From Marinovum sp048263515 (GTDB lineage: Bacteria > Pseudomonadota > Alphaproteobacteria > Rhodobacterales > Rhodobacteraceae): a stretch of 64,000 nucleotides of DNA. The stretch is from contig NZ_JBLXEC010000012.1 in the NCBI RefSeq assembly GCF_048263515.1, positions 62,001 to 126,000 of the forward strand, given 5' to 3'. A model generated the notes under the pieces. The model made no database searches. It had not been told where the DNA came from and was given only the letters and a program-made list of their open reading frames with translations. How positions within the stretch are numbered: the stretch's first letter is position 1; the number at the start of each line of letters is the position of its first letter. Positions 53,984 to 64,000 of the stretch are shown here, piece by piece. A program made the translations under genes and the position numbers.

Positions 53984-54931
53984 TCACCGCCCCCGCGGCA
54001 CCACCTCGTAGCCCGGCTCTTCCGGCTCATCATCCGTCATCTCCGGCGGAAACCCGGGCGCAAGCACCTCGAGCCCGGTCACATCCTCGAGCCGCCGGAT
54101 GATGTTGGGCGACAGCTCCCGCGGCCCGTACCGAGAGATCCCGTCGTCGATGATCCGCATCATCAAAGGATTGATCTCCAAAGGCACGCCGGCGCGGTCG
54201 GCCACCTCCTGGAACAAACCGATATCCTTCTTCACCAGGTCCATGGTGAACGAAATGTCGCGCGAGCCGTTCAGGATCACCTGGCTCTCGGTCTCGTGCA
54301 CGAAGCTGGTGCCCGAGCTGATCGCGATCGCCTCATAGGCGGTGGCAAGGTCCATGCCGGCGCCCTTGCAGGTCACCAGCGCCTCGGCGCAGGACAACAG
54401 ATTGGCAGTGGCGAGGTAGTTGGTCACCACCTTCAGAACCGAGGCCGAACCCAGGTCGCCGGTGTGCAGCACCCGCCGGCCCATGGTGGTCAGCAGTGGC
54501 AGCACCCGTTCGAATGTCGCCCGGTCGCAGCCGGCGAAAATCGAGATATTGCCGGTGTCGGCCCGGTGACAGCCGCCCGAGACCGGGCAATCCACCGCAG
54601 CCCCGCCCAGGGCGATGACCTCACCGCCCAGCCGCTTGACCTCGGCCTCGTCGGTGGTCGACATCTCCAGCCAGACCTTGCCGGCCGAGACCTCCGGCAG
54701 CATCTGGGTCAGCACCGCGGCCGAGGCGGCAGGCGAGGGCAGGCAGGTGATCACCACCTCGCAGTCGCGCATCAGCGCCGCCGGCGATCCACCGTCCCGC
54801 GCGCCCCGTGCCACGAAGCCCGCCACAAGCGCCGGGTCGAGGTCATGCACCGACAGGTCATGCCCATTGCGCAGCAGGCTGCCAGAGAGCTTGCTGCCGA
54901 CGTTTCCAAGCCCCACAAAGCCGATCTTCAT
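53984..54931 (-). CDS. NAD(P)-dependent beta-hydroxyacid dehydrogenase (HIBADH family)
   Basis: A 315-residue oxidoreductase. ATG at 54931 has GGAGGG 8 nt upstream and starts the Rossmann motif MKIGFVGLGNVGSKLSGSLL. DCPVSGGCHRADTGNISIFA is the substrate-binding signature and VLKVVTNYLATANLLSCAEA holds the catalytic Lys. The family includes 3-hydroxyisobutyrate, tartronate semialdehyde and related dehydrogenases; the substrate here is not known. It is read in the same direction as glk and aglR, 85 bp after glk, so it may belong to the sugar locus. The C-terminus (ALEVLAPGFPPEMTDDEPEE) is acidic and longer than usual. Confidence 0.85.
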   Translation of the reverse strand: MKIGFVGLGNVGSKLSGSLLRNGHDLSVHDLDPALVAGFVARGARDGGSPAALMRDCEVVITCLPSPAASAAVLTQMLPEVSAGKVWLEMSTTDEAEVKRLGGEVIALGGAAVDCPVSGGCHRADTGNISIFAGCDRATFERVLPLLTTMGRRVLHTGDLGSASVLKVVTNYLATANLLSCAEALVTCKGAGMDLATAYEAIAISSGTSFVHETESQVILNGSRDISFTMDLVKKDIGLFQEVADRAGVPLEINPLMMRIIDDGISRYGPRELSPNIIRRLEDVTGLEVLAPGFPPEMTDDEPEEPGYEVVPRGR

Positions 54932-55016
54932 GCCGCAGCCCTCCGTTTGCATTCCGGCCCATCTCGAAGACAAGGCCCTTTCCGGTCAAACGAAATCGCC
55001 GGCCGCGGCGCGGAAA

Positions 55017-55991
55017 TCACTCAGGTGTCTGGCCCATGATCTCGGCCATATGCGAGGCGCAGCCCACGAGCGCCGCCTCGTCGTTCTCGATCAGCCAGAC
55101 CGGGAACTGGTCCATGAAGTCCGAGAACCGGCCCTTGTCGCGGAACGAGGCACCAAAACCCATGCTGTCGAAATAGGGCGCCAGCGAGCGGCTGACACCG
55201 CCGATGAAGTAGATGCCACCGAAGGGCAGCTGCGCCAGCGCCAGATCGCCGGTGACGCGACCGGCGAAGCGTACATAATATTCCGCCGCTTCAACCGCTT
55301 GCGCGTCGCTGCCATCGGCCACGCCGGCCATGATCTCGGCCGGCGGCTTGGCACCGGGGTTGCCGGCTTCGGCGCGGCGCCATTGATAAAGCGCCTGCAA
55401 CCCGCGGCCCGAAAGCGCCTCTTCGACCGAGGGGAACTCGCCCTCGGATTTCAGGAATTCGGCCAGGCCCAGCTCGTCGGCCTGACGCAGGGCCAGGCTC
55501 ATGTGGCCGGCTTCCGAGGGCGGCACCAGGGTCAGACCGCCGTGTTCAAAGACCATGGCGATGTTCATGCCGGTGCCGAGGCCAACCACCAGCCGCGTGC
55601 TGCCAGACCCCGTGCCGCCCGCGAGCAGCGGCCGCAGGTCGTCGGGGCCTAGATGACTGAGCGCATGGCCCTGGGCCTGCAGATCGTTGAGCACGGCAAC
55701 ACGGGCCGCACCAGAGGCTTCGCGCACGCAGGCTTCGTCGATCACCCAGGACAGGTTGGTCATCCGCAACACGCCATCCATCACCGGGCCGGCGCCGGCG
55801 ATACAGGCGGCCACCGGGCTGGCGGAGGTCTCGGCGATGTACTTTTTCAGCACCTCCTCCAGCGATCCGGCCTCGGCATTGCGATAGCGACGGATCGAAC
55901 CGGGCTGCAGCTCGACGCCGCAGGCCAGGGCCACGCGGGTGTTGGTTCCGCCGATATCGGCAACAAGGGTGAGAGCGTCGGTCTGGGTCAT
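55017..55991 (-). CDS. glk: Glucokinase
   Basis: A 324-residue cytoplasmic kinase of the Glk (not ROK) type that phosphorylates glucose with ATP. ALTLVADIGGTNTRVALACG is the ATP/phosphate motif; FLNDLQAQGHALS-like NDLQA and VVGLGTGMNIAMVF with PPSEAGHMSLA are standard glucokinase blocks, and GGIYFIGGVSRSL is the second phosphate motif. It lies 57 bp after aglR and beside the alpha-glucoside uptake genes, where it would phosphorylate the glucose released by AglA. ATG at 55991 gives the family length. Confidence 0.92.
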   Translation of the reverse strand: MTQTDALTLVADIGGTNTRVALACGVELQPGSIRRYRNAEAGSLEEVLKKYIAETSASPVAACIAGAGPVMDGVLRMTNLSWVIDEACVREASGAARVAVLNDLQAQGHALSHLGPDDLRPLLAGGTGSGSTRLVVGLGTGMNIAMVFEHGGLTLVPPSEAGHMSLALRQADELGLAEFLKSEGEFPSVEEALSGRGLQALYQWRRAEAGNPGAKPPAEIMAGVADGSDAQAVEAAEYYVRFAGRVTGDLALAQLPFGGIYFIGGVSRSLAPYFDSMGFGASFRDKGRFSDFMDQFPVWLIENDEAALVGCASHMAEIMGQTPE

Positions 55992-56048
55992 GTGGGTCCT
56001 GTGTCAGCGCCAGGGCGGCGCGTCGGGCTGAGGGGCAGGGGGCAGAGG

Positions 56049-57077
56049 TCAGGTGGGCGCCGGACCGGTGGTGGTACCGGCGACCAGATGAAAGGGGATC
56101 ATTTCCGAGGTCGGCGGCGCCAGCGGATCGGAGATCCGCGACAGCAGGATGCTGCCGACCCGGCGGCCGGCCTCGCGCACGGAACTGCGGACGGCGGAAA
56201 ACACCGGTGCCTCCAGCGTGCCGTTGCGCAGATAGGACAGGTCATCGTCGAAGGTGGCGACCGAGACTTCCCGGCCCACGGTCAGCCCGGCCTGTTCGAT
56301 GGCGCGGCGCACACCCAGCGCGGTGATCAGCGACGACACGGCAAAGGCGGTGGGCGGGTTGTCCAGCGCCAGCATGCGGCTGGCCTCGTCAAAGCCGAGG
56401 CTCTCGGTCATGTCGGACGAGGCCATCAGCGCCGGGTCGGCCTCGAGCCCGGCGTCCTTCAGGGCATTCAGGAATCCGCGACGTCGGCGATGGGCAAAAT
56501 CCAGCGATTCGATACCGTTGATCAGCGCAATGCGGCGGTGGCCCAAGCTGGTCAGATGGCCGGTCATCGCCTCGAAAGCGGTGGCATTGGCGACATCGAC
56601 CCAGGAATAGGGCGCGGTGACCGAACTGGCGCGGCCATGCACCACGTAGGGCAGGCGCAGCTCGTTCAGCAGGTCGATGCGCCAGTCGTCCATGCTGGGG
56701 CTGTGCATGACGATGCCGTCGACCGTGCCCTTGATCTTGAGATCGCGGTAGAAATTCTCTTCGTCGCTGTCGGACACCAGCGACAGCAGCATGTCATAGC
56801 CGTTTTCGGAATAGACCTCTCCGGCGCCGGTGACGAAATCGCCGAAGATCGGGTTGACCATTTCCTGCTGCGTCGAGACCGGGATGACATGGCCGATCGC
56901 CATCGCTTTTCCCGTAGCGAGAGACCGCGCCCGGGTGTTGGGCTTGTAGTTGAAATCCAGTGCCGCCTTGCGCACCCGTTCGCGGGTTTTTTCGCTGACT
57001 TCGGGATAGCCGTTCAGAGCCCGGCTAACCGTTGTCTGAGAGAGCCCTAATTGTTCGGCGAGTTTCCTAAGGTTCAT
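56049..57077 (-). CDS. aglR: LacI-family repressor of the alpha-glucoside locus
   Basis: A 342-residue repressor. The N-terminal helix-turn-helix is MNLRKLAEQLGLSQTTVSRA followed by the hinge LNGYPEVSEKTRERVRKAAL. A periplasmic-binding-protein-like effector domain covers residues 60-340 (HVIPVSTQQEMVNPIFGDFV, GHRRIALINGIESLDFAHRR). It is divergent from aglE, and a perfect LacI-type palindrome lies in the gap. In S. meliloti aglR lies beside aglEFGAK in the same way. It probably represses both glk and the transport genes until an alpha-glucoside or its product binds. Confidence 0.9.
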   Translation of the reverse strand: MNLRKLAEQLGLSQTTVSRALNGYPEVSEKTRERVRKAALDFNYKPNTRARSLATGKAMAIGHVIPVSTQQEMVNPIFGDFVTGAGEVYSENGYDMLLSLVSDSDEENFYRDLKIKGTVDGIVMHSPSMDDWRIDLLNELRLPYVVHGRASSVTAPYSWVDVANATAFEAMTGHLTSLGHRRIALINGIESLDFAHRRRRGFLNALKDAGLEADPALMASSDMTESLGFDEASRMLALDNPPTAFAVSSLITALGVRRAIEQAGLTVGREVSVATFDDDLSYLRNGTLEAPVFSAVRSSVREAGRRVGSILLSRISDPLAPPTSEMIPFHLVAGTTTGPAPT

Positions 57078-57251
57078 GATGGGCTCTGACCTTTCCAGAG
57101 GTTAATGCGCGATTTTTGTTTTACATGTCCCGGCCGACAAGGCAAACTGACATTTGAACGAACATGTCTTTCTGCAATGCGGCGAAACCATTGGTTTTCT
57201 TGCATATTCTTTAGTTGACTTTTGCCCGACGTGACGACAACCTTAAAGGCA

Positions 57252-57265
57252 CCAAAGCGCTTTGG
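57252..57265. promoter_or_regulatory. LacI-family operator palindrome upstream of aglE
   Basis: CCAAAGCGCTTTGG is a perfect 14-bp palindrome with a central CG, the usual form of LacI/GalR-family operators. It lies 84 bp before the aglE start and 175 bp before aglR. A possible -35 TTGACT is at 57215-57220, so bound repressor would sit near the start of transcription. Confidence 0.75.
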
Positions 57266-57348
57266 CAAGTTCAGAGGAGAGGCTTGCCATAAAGCGTAAC
57301 ACAGTGTTCGATAGAGTGTGCGAACCAACGCACTGGGAGGAAATAATA

Positions 57349-58704
57349 ATGAAGATTTCGCTTTATGCGAGTGTTGCGGCCCTTGCGCTGTCAGCGGCAT
57401 CCGCACAGGCCGAGAGCCACCAGCCATTCATGAAAGGCGAGGGAGACTTCAACTGGGAGAGCCTTGAAGCCTTTGCCGCCAAGCATGACCTGACCGGCGA
57501 GAATGTCAGCATCTTCGGCCCGTGGCGCGGCGATGACCAGGCCCTGATCGAAAGCATCCTGACTTATTTCACCGAAGCCACCGGGGCGACCGTGTCCTAT
57601 GCCTCGTCCGAGAGCTACGAGCAGCAGATCGTCATCGACACCGAGGCCGGCTCGCCGCCCAACGTTTCGGTGCTGCCGCAGCCCGGGCTGATTGCCAACC
57701 TCGCCGCCAAGGGCTTTGTCGAGCCGCTGGGCGAAGACACCGAAGCCTGGCTGCGCGAGAATTATTCCGCCGGCGACAGCTGGGTCGCGCTGGGCACGTT
57801 CCCCGGACCCGACGGCGAAGAGCGGCTTTATGCCTTTCCCTACAAGATCGACGTGAAATCGCTGGTCTGGTACAGCCCCGACAACTTCGAGGATGCCGGA
57901 TACGAGATCCCGCAGACCATGGAAGAGCTCAAGGCACTGAACGATCAGATCGTCGAAGACGGCGGCACCCCGTGGTGCATCGGTCTGGGCTCTGGCGGTG
58001 CGACCGGCTGGCCGGCAACCGACTGGGTCGAAGACCTGCTGCTGCGCACCCAGCCGCCCGAAGTCTATGACCAATGGGTGAGCAACGAGATCCCCTTCAC
58101 CGACGAGCGGATCGTCGCGGCGATCGACGAATTCGGCGCCTTTGCCGGCAATGACGATTACGTCGCCGGTGGTGCAGGGGCCGTGGCCTCGATCGACTTC
58201 CGCGACAGCCCCGATGGCCTGTTCTCCTCGCCGCCGCAGTGCTACATGCACAAGCAGGCGTCGTTCATTCCGACCTTCTTCCCGGACGGCATGGAACTGG
58301 GCACGGATGCCGATTTCTTCTACTTCCCGGCCTACGAAGACAAGGATCTGGGCAAACCGGTTCTGGGTGCCGGCACCTCGGTGTTCATCACCAAGGACAG
58401 CCCCGGCGCACGCGCCTTCATCGACTTCATCAAGACGCCCATCGCGCATGAGCTGTGGATGGCGCAGGCCGGCTTCCTGACGCCCTTCAAGGACGCCAAT
58501 GTCGAGCTCTATGCCAATGACGCGCTGAAAAAGCAGGGCGAAATCCTGTTGAACGCCACCACCTTCCGGTTTGACGGGTCCGACCTGATGCCGGCCGGTG
58601 TCGGCGCCGGGTCGTTCTGGACCGGCATGGTCGACTACACCGGCGGCAAATCCGCCGCCGACGTGGCCCAGTCGATCCAGGACAGCTGGGACGGCCTGAA
58701 GTAA
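57349..58704 (+). CDS. aglE: Alpha-glucoside ABC transporter binding protein
   Basis: A 451-residue periplasmic sugar-binding protein of family 1. ATG at 57349 follows GGGAGGAAATAATA and opens a signal peptide (MKISLYASVAALALSAASAQ, cleaved near AQA-ES). Family landmarks are VSIFGPWRGDDQALIESILT, VSVLPQPGLIANLAAKGFVE and the later GAGTSVFITKDSPGARAFID. AglE brings sucrose, maltose, trehalose or related alpha-glucosides to AglFG. It is the first gene of a five-gene operon in the S. meliloti order. A strong hairpin lies 12 nt after its stop. Confidence 0.93.
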   Translation: MKISLYASVAALALSAASAQAESHQPFMKGEGDFNWESLEAFAAKHDLTGENVSIFGPWRGDDQALIESILTYFTEATGATVSYASSESYEQQIVIDTEAGSPPNVSVLPQPGLIANLAAKGFVEPLGEDTEAWLRENYSAGDSWVALGTFPGPDGEERLYAFPYKIDVKSLVWYSPDNFEDAGYEIPQTMEELKALNDQIVEDGGTPWCIGLGSGGATGWPATDWVEDLLLRTQPPEVYDQWVSNEIPFTDERIVAAIDEFGAFAGNDDYVAGGAGAVASIDFRDSPDGLFSSPPQCYMHKQASFIPTFFPDGMELGTDADFFYFPAYEDKDLGKPVLGAGTSVFITKDSPGARAFIDFIKTPIAHELWMAQAGFLTPFKDANVELYANDALKKQGEILLNATTFRFDGSDLMPAGVGAGSFWTGMVDYTGGKSAADVAQSIQDSWDGLK

Positions 58705-58715
58705 GCCTCACGACC

Positions 58716-58741
58716 GACGCCCGGGGACAGCCCCGGGCGTC
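58716..58741 (+). terminator. Intercistronic hairpin between aglE and aglF
   Basis: GACGCCCGGGG (58716-58726) and CCCCGGGCGTC (58731-58741) form a perfect 11-bp stem with loop ACAG, 11 nt after the aglE stop and 50 nt before aglF. There is no T-run. Its place between a binding-protein gene and the permease gene resembles the malE-malF REP site, suggesting mRNA stabilisation or graded expression. Confidence 0.65.
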
Positions 58742-58791
58742 ACTCGGACCGACTGCGACACCACGAGACCTGTATTTCGGGAGGGGCGGAC

Positions 58792-59790
58792 ATGCATCCA
58801 GCCATCATGGGACTTCTGACCATCGTTTTGGGCGTCGGAGGCTGTATCGGGTATTTCTACTTTTCCAACGTCCTTCTCGACACCGTGTTCTTTCCGCCCA
58901 AGGGCCCGAATGCCGGGCGCAACATCAACCGCGCCAACCAGATCCGGCCCTGGCTGTTCCTGTTTCCGGCACTTTTCGCGCTGGGGCTCTATCTGGCCTA
59001 TCCGGTCTTTGCGACGCTCTGGCTGTCGCTGACCGACCGCGATCAGGGCGGCGCCTTTGTCGGGCTGGCGAATTACCAGCAGATGTTCGCTGACGAGAAA
59101 TTCTGGGAAGCCCTGCGCAACAACACCCTGTGGCTGATCGTTGTGCCCGCCATGTCGACGGCCTTTGGCCTGCTGGCGGCGCAACTCAGCGACCGGATCT
59201 CCTGGGGCAACTTTGCCAAGTCGCTTATCTTCATGCCGATGGCGATCTCGTTCGTCGGTGCCTCGGTAATCTGGAAACTGATCTATGACACCCGCCCCGA
59301 GGGCACCGAGCAGATCGGTCTGCTCAATGCGATCTGGGTGGGGATGGGCGGCGAGCCGCAACAGTGGCTGACGATCATCCCGTGGAACAACTTTCTGCTG
59401 ATGATCGTGCTGATCTGGATCCAGACCGGCTTTGCCATGGTGATCCTCTCGGCGGCCCTACGCGGCATCCCCGAGGAAACCATCGAGGCGGCGATCATCG
59501 ATGGCGCCAGCCCCTTGCAGATCTTCTTCAAGATCAAGGTGCCGCAGATCATGTCGACCATCGTGGTGGTCTGGACGACGATCACGCTGGTGGTGCTCAA
59601 GGTCTTCGACATCGTGCTCGCCATGACCAACGGCCAGTGGGAGACGCAGGTGCTGGCCAACTACATGTATGACAAGCTGTTCCGCTCCTTCGACTGGGGT
59701 GTCGGCTCGGCCTCGGCGATGATCATCATGCTGCTGGTGACACCGATCCTCGTCTGGAACGTGCGCAATGCACGCAAGGAAATGCGCTGA
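58792..59790 (+). CDS. aglF: Alpha-glucoside ABC transporter permease
   Basis: A 332-residue inner-membrane permease of the MalF type. It has a first hydrophobic segment at the very N-terminus (IMGLLTIVLGVGGCIGYFYF), then RPWLFLFPALFALGLYLAYP and a MalF-like core with further helices. The EAA loop is EETIEAAIIDGASPLQIFFK. The ATG follows GGGAGGGGCGGAC. It pairs with AglG and lies 43 bp before it. The Pro-, Glu- and Thr-containing loop after residue 160 is periplasmic or cytoplasmic by prediction. Confidence 0.92.
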   Translation: MHPAIMGLLTIVLGVGGCIGYFYFSNVLLDTVFFPPKGPNAGRNINRANQIRPWLFLFPALFALGLYLAYPVFATLWLSLTDRDQGGAFVGLANYQQMFADEKFWEALRNNTLWLIVVPAMSTAFGLLAAQLSDRISWGNFAKSLIFMPMAISFVGASVIWKLIYDTRPEGTEQIGLLNAIWVGMGGEPQQWLTIIPWNNFLLMIVLIWIQTGFAMVILSAALRGIPEETIEAAIIDGASPLQIFFKIKVPQIMSTIVVVWTTITLVVLKVFDIVLAMTNGQWETQVLANYMYDKLFRSFDWGVGSASAMIIMLLVTPILVWNVRNARKEMR

Positions 59791-59833
59791 CGCCGCCCCC
59801 GGGGTGTGACGTCGCAGCCGAAAGGACTGACCG

Positions 59834-60969
59834 ATGGACAATATTGCAGGCCAGAAATCGACCCTGACCTGGGCGGTGCATATCTCGGTGCTGGTGCTGG
59901 TGATGGCTTGGGTGTTTCCGACCCTCGGGCTGTTCGTCAGCTCGTTCCGCACCTCAGACCAGATCTCGTCGTCCGGCTGGTGGGCCTCGCTCACCACGCA
60001 GGAACGCCAGCTGCCGGCCATTCGGCTGTCAGGAGAGGAAACCCGCGATTCCGATCTCTACGTGATCGAGGGCGCGCTGTTCCCTGAAAGCGACAGCACG
60101 GTCATCGCCTGGGGCACCTCGTCGCGCGAGCCCGAGGCCTATGAGGCCGGCCATACCGCCGATCTCGGCGATGGCGCAGCGCTGACCGTCGACGATCGCG
60201 GCCTGTTCCGCCTGACCGGGCCCGAAAGCTGGGAGGGTCAGCGCCTGCCTCGGGTCTTTACCACCGCCTCGGCGCCGCCGGAATTCACCCTCGACAACTA
60301 CGTCAACGTTCTGACCTCGGATACCGCCGGGGCAGGGATCGGACGCGCCTTCATCAATACGCTGACGGTGGCGATCCCGGCGACGATAATCCCGATCCTG
60401 GTAGCAGCATTTGCCGCTTATGCCCTCGCCTGGATGGATTTTCCCGGCCGCTCGCTGCTGATCGCGGCAGTGGTGGGGCTTCTGGTGGTGCCGTTGCAGC
60501 TGGCGCTGATCCCTCTGTTGCAGCTGCACAACCAGATCGGCATCGGCAAGGGCTATCTGGGCGTCTGGCTGGCCCATACCGGCTTTGGCCTGCCCTTGGC
60601 GATCTACCTGCTCAGGAACTACATGGTCGGCCTGCCGCGCGACATCATCGAGAATGCCCGCGTCGACGGCGCGTCGGAGTTCCAGATCTTCACCAAGATC
60701 ATCCTGCCGCTTTCGTTCCCGGCGCTGGCCTCCTTTGCCATCTTCCAGTTCCTCTGGACCTGGAACGACCTGCTGGTGGCGCTGGTCTTCCTCGGCACCG
60801 ATGACGAGACGCTGGTGCTGACCGGCCGACTGGTCAACCTCATGGGCTCGCGCGGCGGGCAGTGGGAAATCCTTGCGACCTCGGCCTTTGTCTCGATCAT
60901 CGTGCCGCTGATCGTTTTCTTCGCAATGCAGAAATACCTCGTACGCGGCCTCCTGGCCGGATCGGTGAA

Positions 60970-60973
<4 letters not shown>
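59834..60973 (+). CDS. aglG: Alpha-glucoside ABC transporter permease
   Basis: A 379-residue inner-membrane permease of the MalG type. The first helix is VHISVLVLVMAWVFPTLGLF. A long periplasmic insert of about 110 residues follows (residues 50-150), which is longer than in MalG but usual in AglG. The C-terminal half holds the transport core, with the EAA loop DIIENARVDGASEFQIFTKI and the ending MQKYLVRGLLAGSVK. CCGAAAGGACTGACC precedes the ATG. The stop overlaps the aglA start by 4 nt. Confidence 0.92.
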
Positions 60974-62628
<1,655 letters not shown>

Positions 62629-62646
62629 CGCCTGAAAGGAAGACCG

Positions 62647-63735
<1,089 letters not shown>

Positions 63736-63745
63736 TCTTTGCAGG

Positions 63746-64000
63746 GCCCGGAATCAAGGCCGCAGGCCGCCGGGCCAGCGGCTGCCCGCACCCCGGGCTG
63801 CCGCTTTGGCTGACGTGAGCGCGTAGGTCCGAGGTCTTCCGGATCTGGCGGGGATAAAGTGCTTCCGAACCCCCGTGGCAGCGGCATCCCGCGGGCAGCC
63901 GTTGGCCCTTCATCTTATGGCGTTATCGAACTATCCGAGTTTCTGATTTTCGCCCGAGCCTCTGCCAGGCCCGGAATCAAGGGCGTCAGCCCGCCGGGCC
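63746..64000 (+). repeat. REPIN-like intergenic repeat, cluster 6 (one copy and the start of another)
   Basis: One full plus-oriented copy at about 63746-63910 begins 10 nt after the aglK stop. Its outer arms are CGGGCCAGCGGCTGCCCGC (63771-63789) and GCGGGCAGCCGTTGGCCC (63891-63908), an 18-bp stem with one G-T pair. The core has TTCCGGATCTGGCGGGGATA. A second copy starts at 63968 (GGCCCGGAATCAAGGGCGTC) and is cut by the window end; its CCGGGCC begins 224 bp after that of the first copy, the same register as in the other clusters. Confidence 0.82.

Noticed and set aside
50489..55039. A 1516-codon open frame on the plus strand opposite soeA and the dehydrogenase
   Set aside because: It crosses several real minus-strand genes and the repeat cluster; no start context or domain supports it.

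Overview
The window is GC-rich and reads as the chromosome of an alphaproteobacterium in the Rhodobacterales (Roseobacter group). This rests on gene content and order: a trgA-trgB-cysK block as known from Rhodobacter sphaeroides, soeABC-type sulfite dehydrogenase genes, aglR/aglEFGAK, a TAXI-type TRAP transporter with a DUF1850 partner, and a fused carnitine dehydrogenase/thioesterase. About forty protein genes and one tRNA were read. No phage, insertion sequence, CRISPR array or rRNA was seen. The life style suggested is a marine or host-associated heterotroph living on peptides, alpha-glucosides and quaternary amines.

Layout. 1-3283 (minus): oppA, oppB and the start of oppC. 3935-7674 (minus): a YhaN/Rad50-like ATPase and a YhaO/SbcD-like phosphoesterase. 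7781-11180 (minus): a TAXI TRAP transporter. 11679-18077 (minus): a five-gene operon for gamma-butyrobetaine/crotonobetaine/carnitine to glycine betaine, with a divergent CdhR-like activator at 18154-19098. 19105-21244 (minus): an RsbQ-like hydrolase overlapping a PAS/HWE histidine kinase. 22108-24226 (plus): a 42-codon ORF followed by an acidic RTX-repeat protein with a Hint domain. 24351-24977 (minus): a MobA-like nucleotidyltransferase. 25111-33675 (plus): photolyase, cyclopropane synthase-like methyltransferase, trgA, trgB, cysK, MscS channel and alanyl-tRNA editing protein, then tRNA-Ser(GGA). 34394-38505 (minus): an RND efflux pair with a divergent AraC regulator. 39863-48397 (plus): two related peptide-type binding proteins and a full Opp/Dpp-type transporter. 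48861-53470 (minus): soeC, soeB, soeA. 53984-57077 (minus): a dehydrogenase, glucokinase and aglR. 57349-63735 (plus): aglE, F, G, A, K.

The most unusual feature is a dispersed family of intergenic elements of about 165 bp, with at least twelve copies plus fragments in six places. Each has two inverted GC-rich hairpins around a roughly 75-bp core containing an invariant GATAAA. Copies lie side by side at a period of about 215-275 bp. The hairpin stems exist in two different sequences while pairing, and in several copies the CCCAT-type loop, stay the same. This looks like a REPIN-like family, or a structured RNA, held by selection or by a mobilising enzyme encoded elsewhere. Three of the clusters fill promoter or intercistronic regions. 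One separates a binding-protein gene from its permease gene, where two other transporters in the window (oppA-oppB, aglE-aglF) carry simple strong hairpins.

All functions are inferred from sequence reading and family knowledge; no database search was run.
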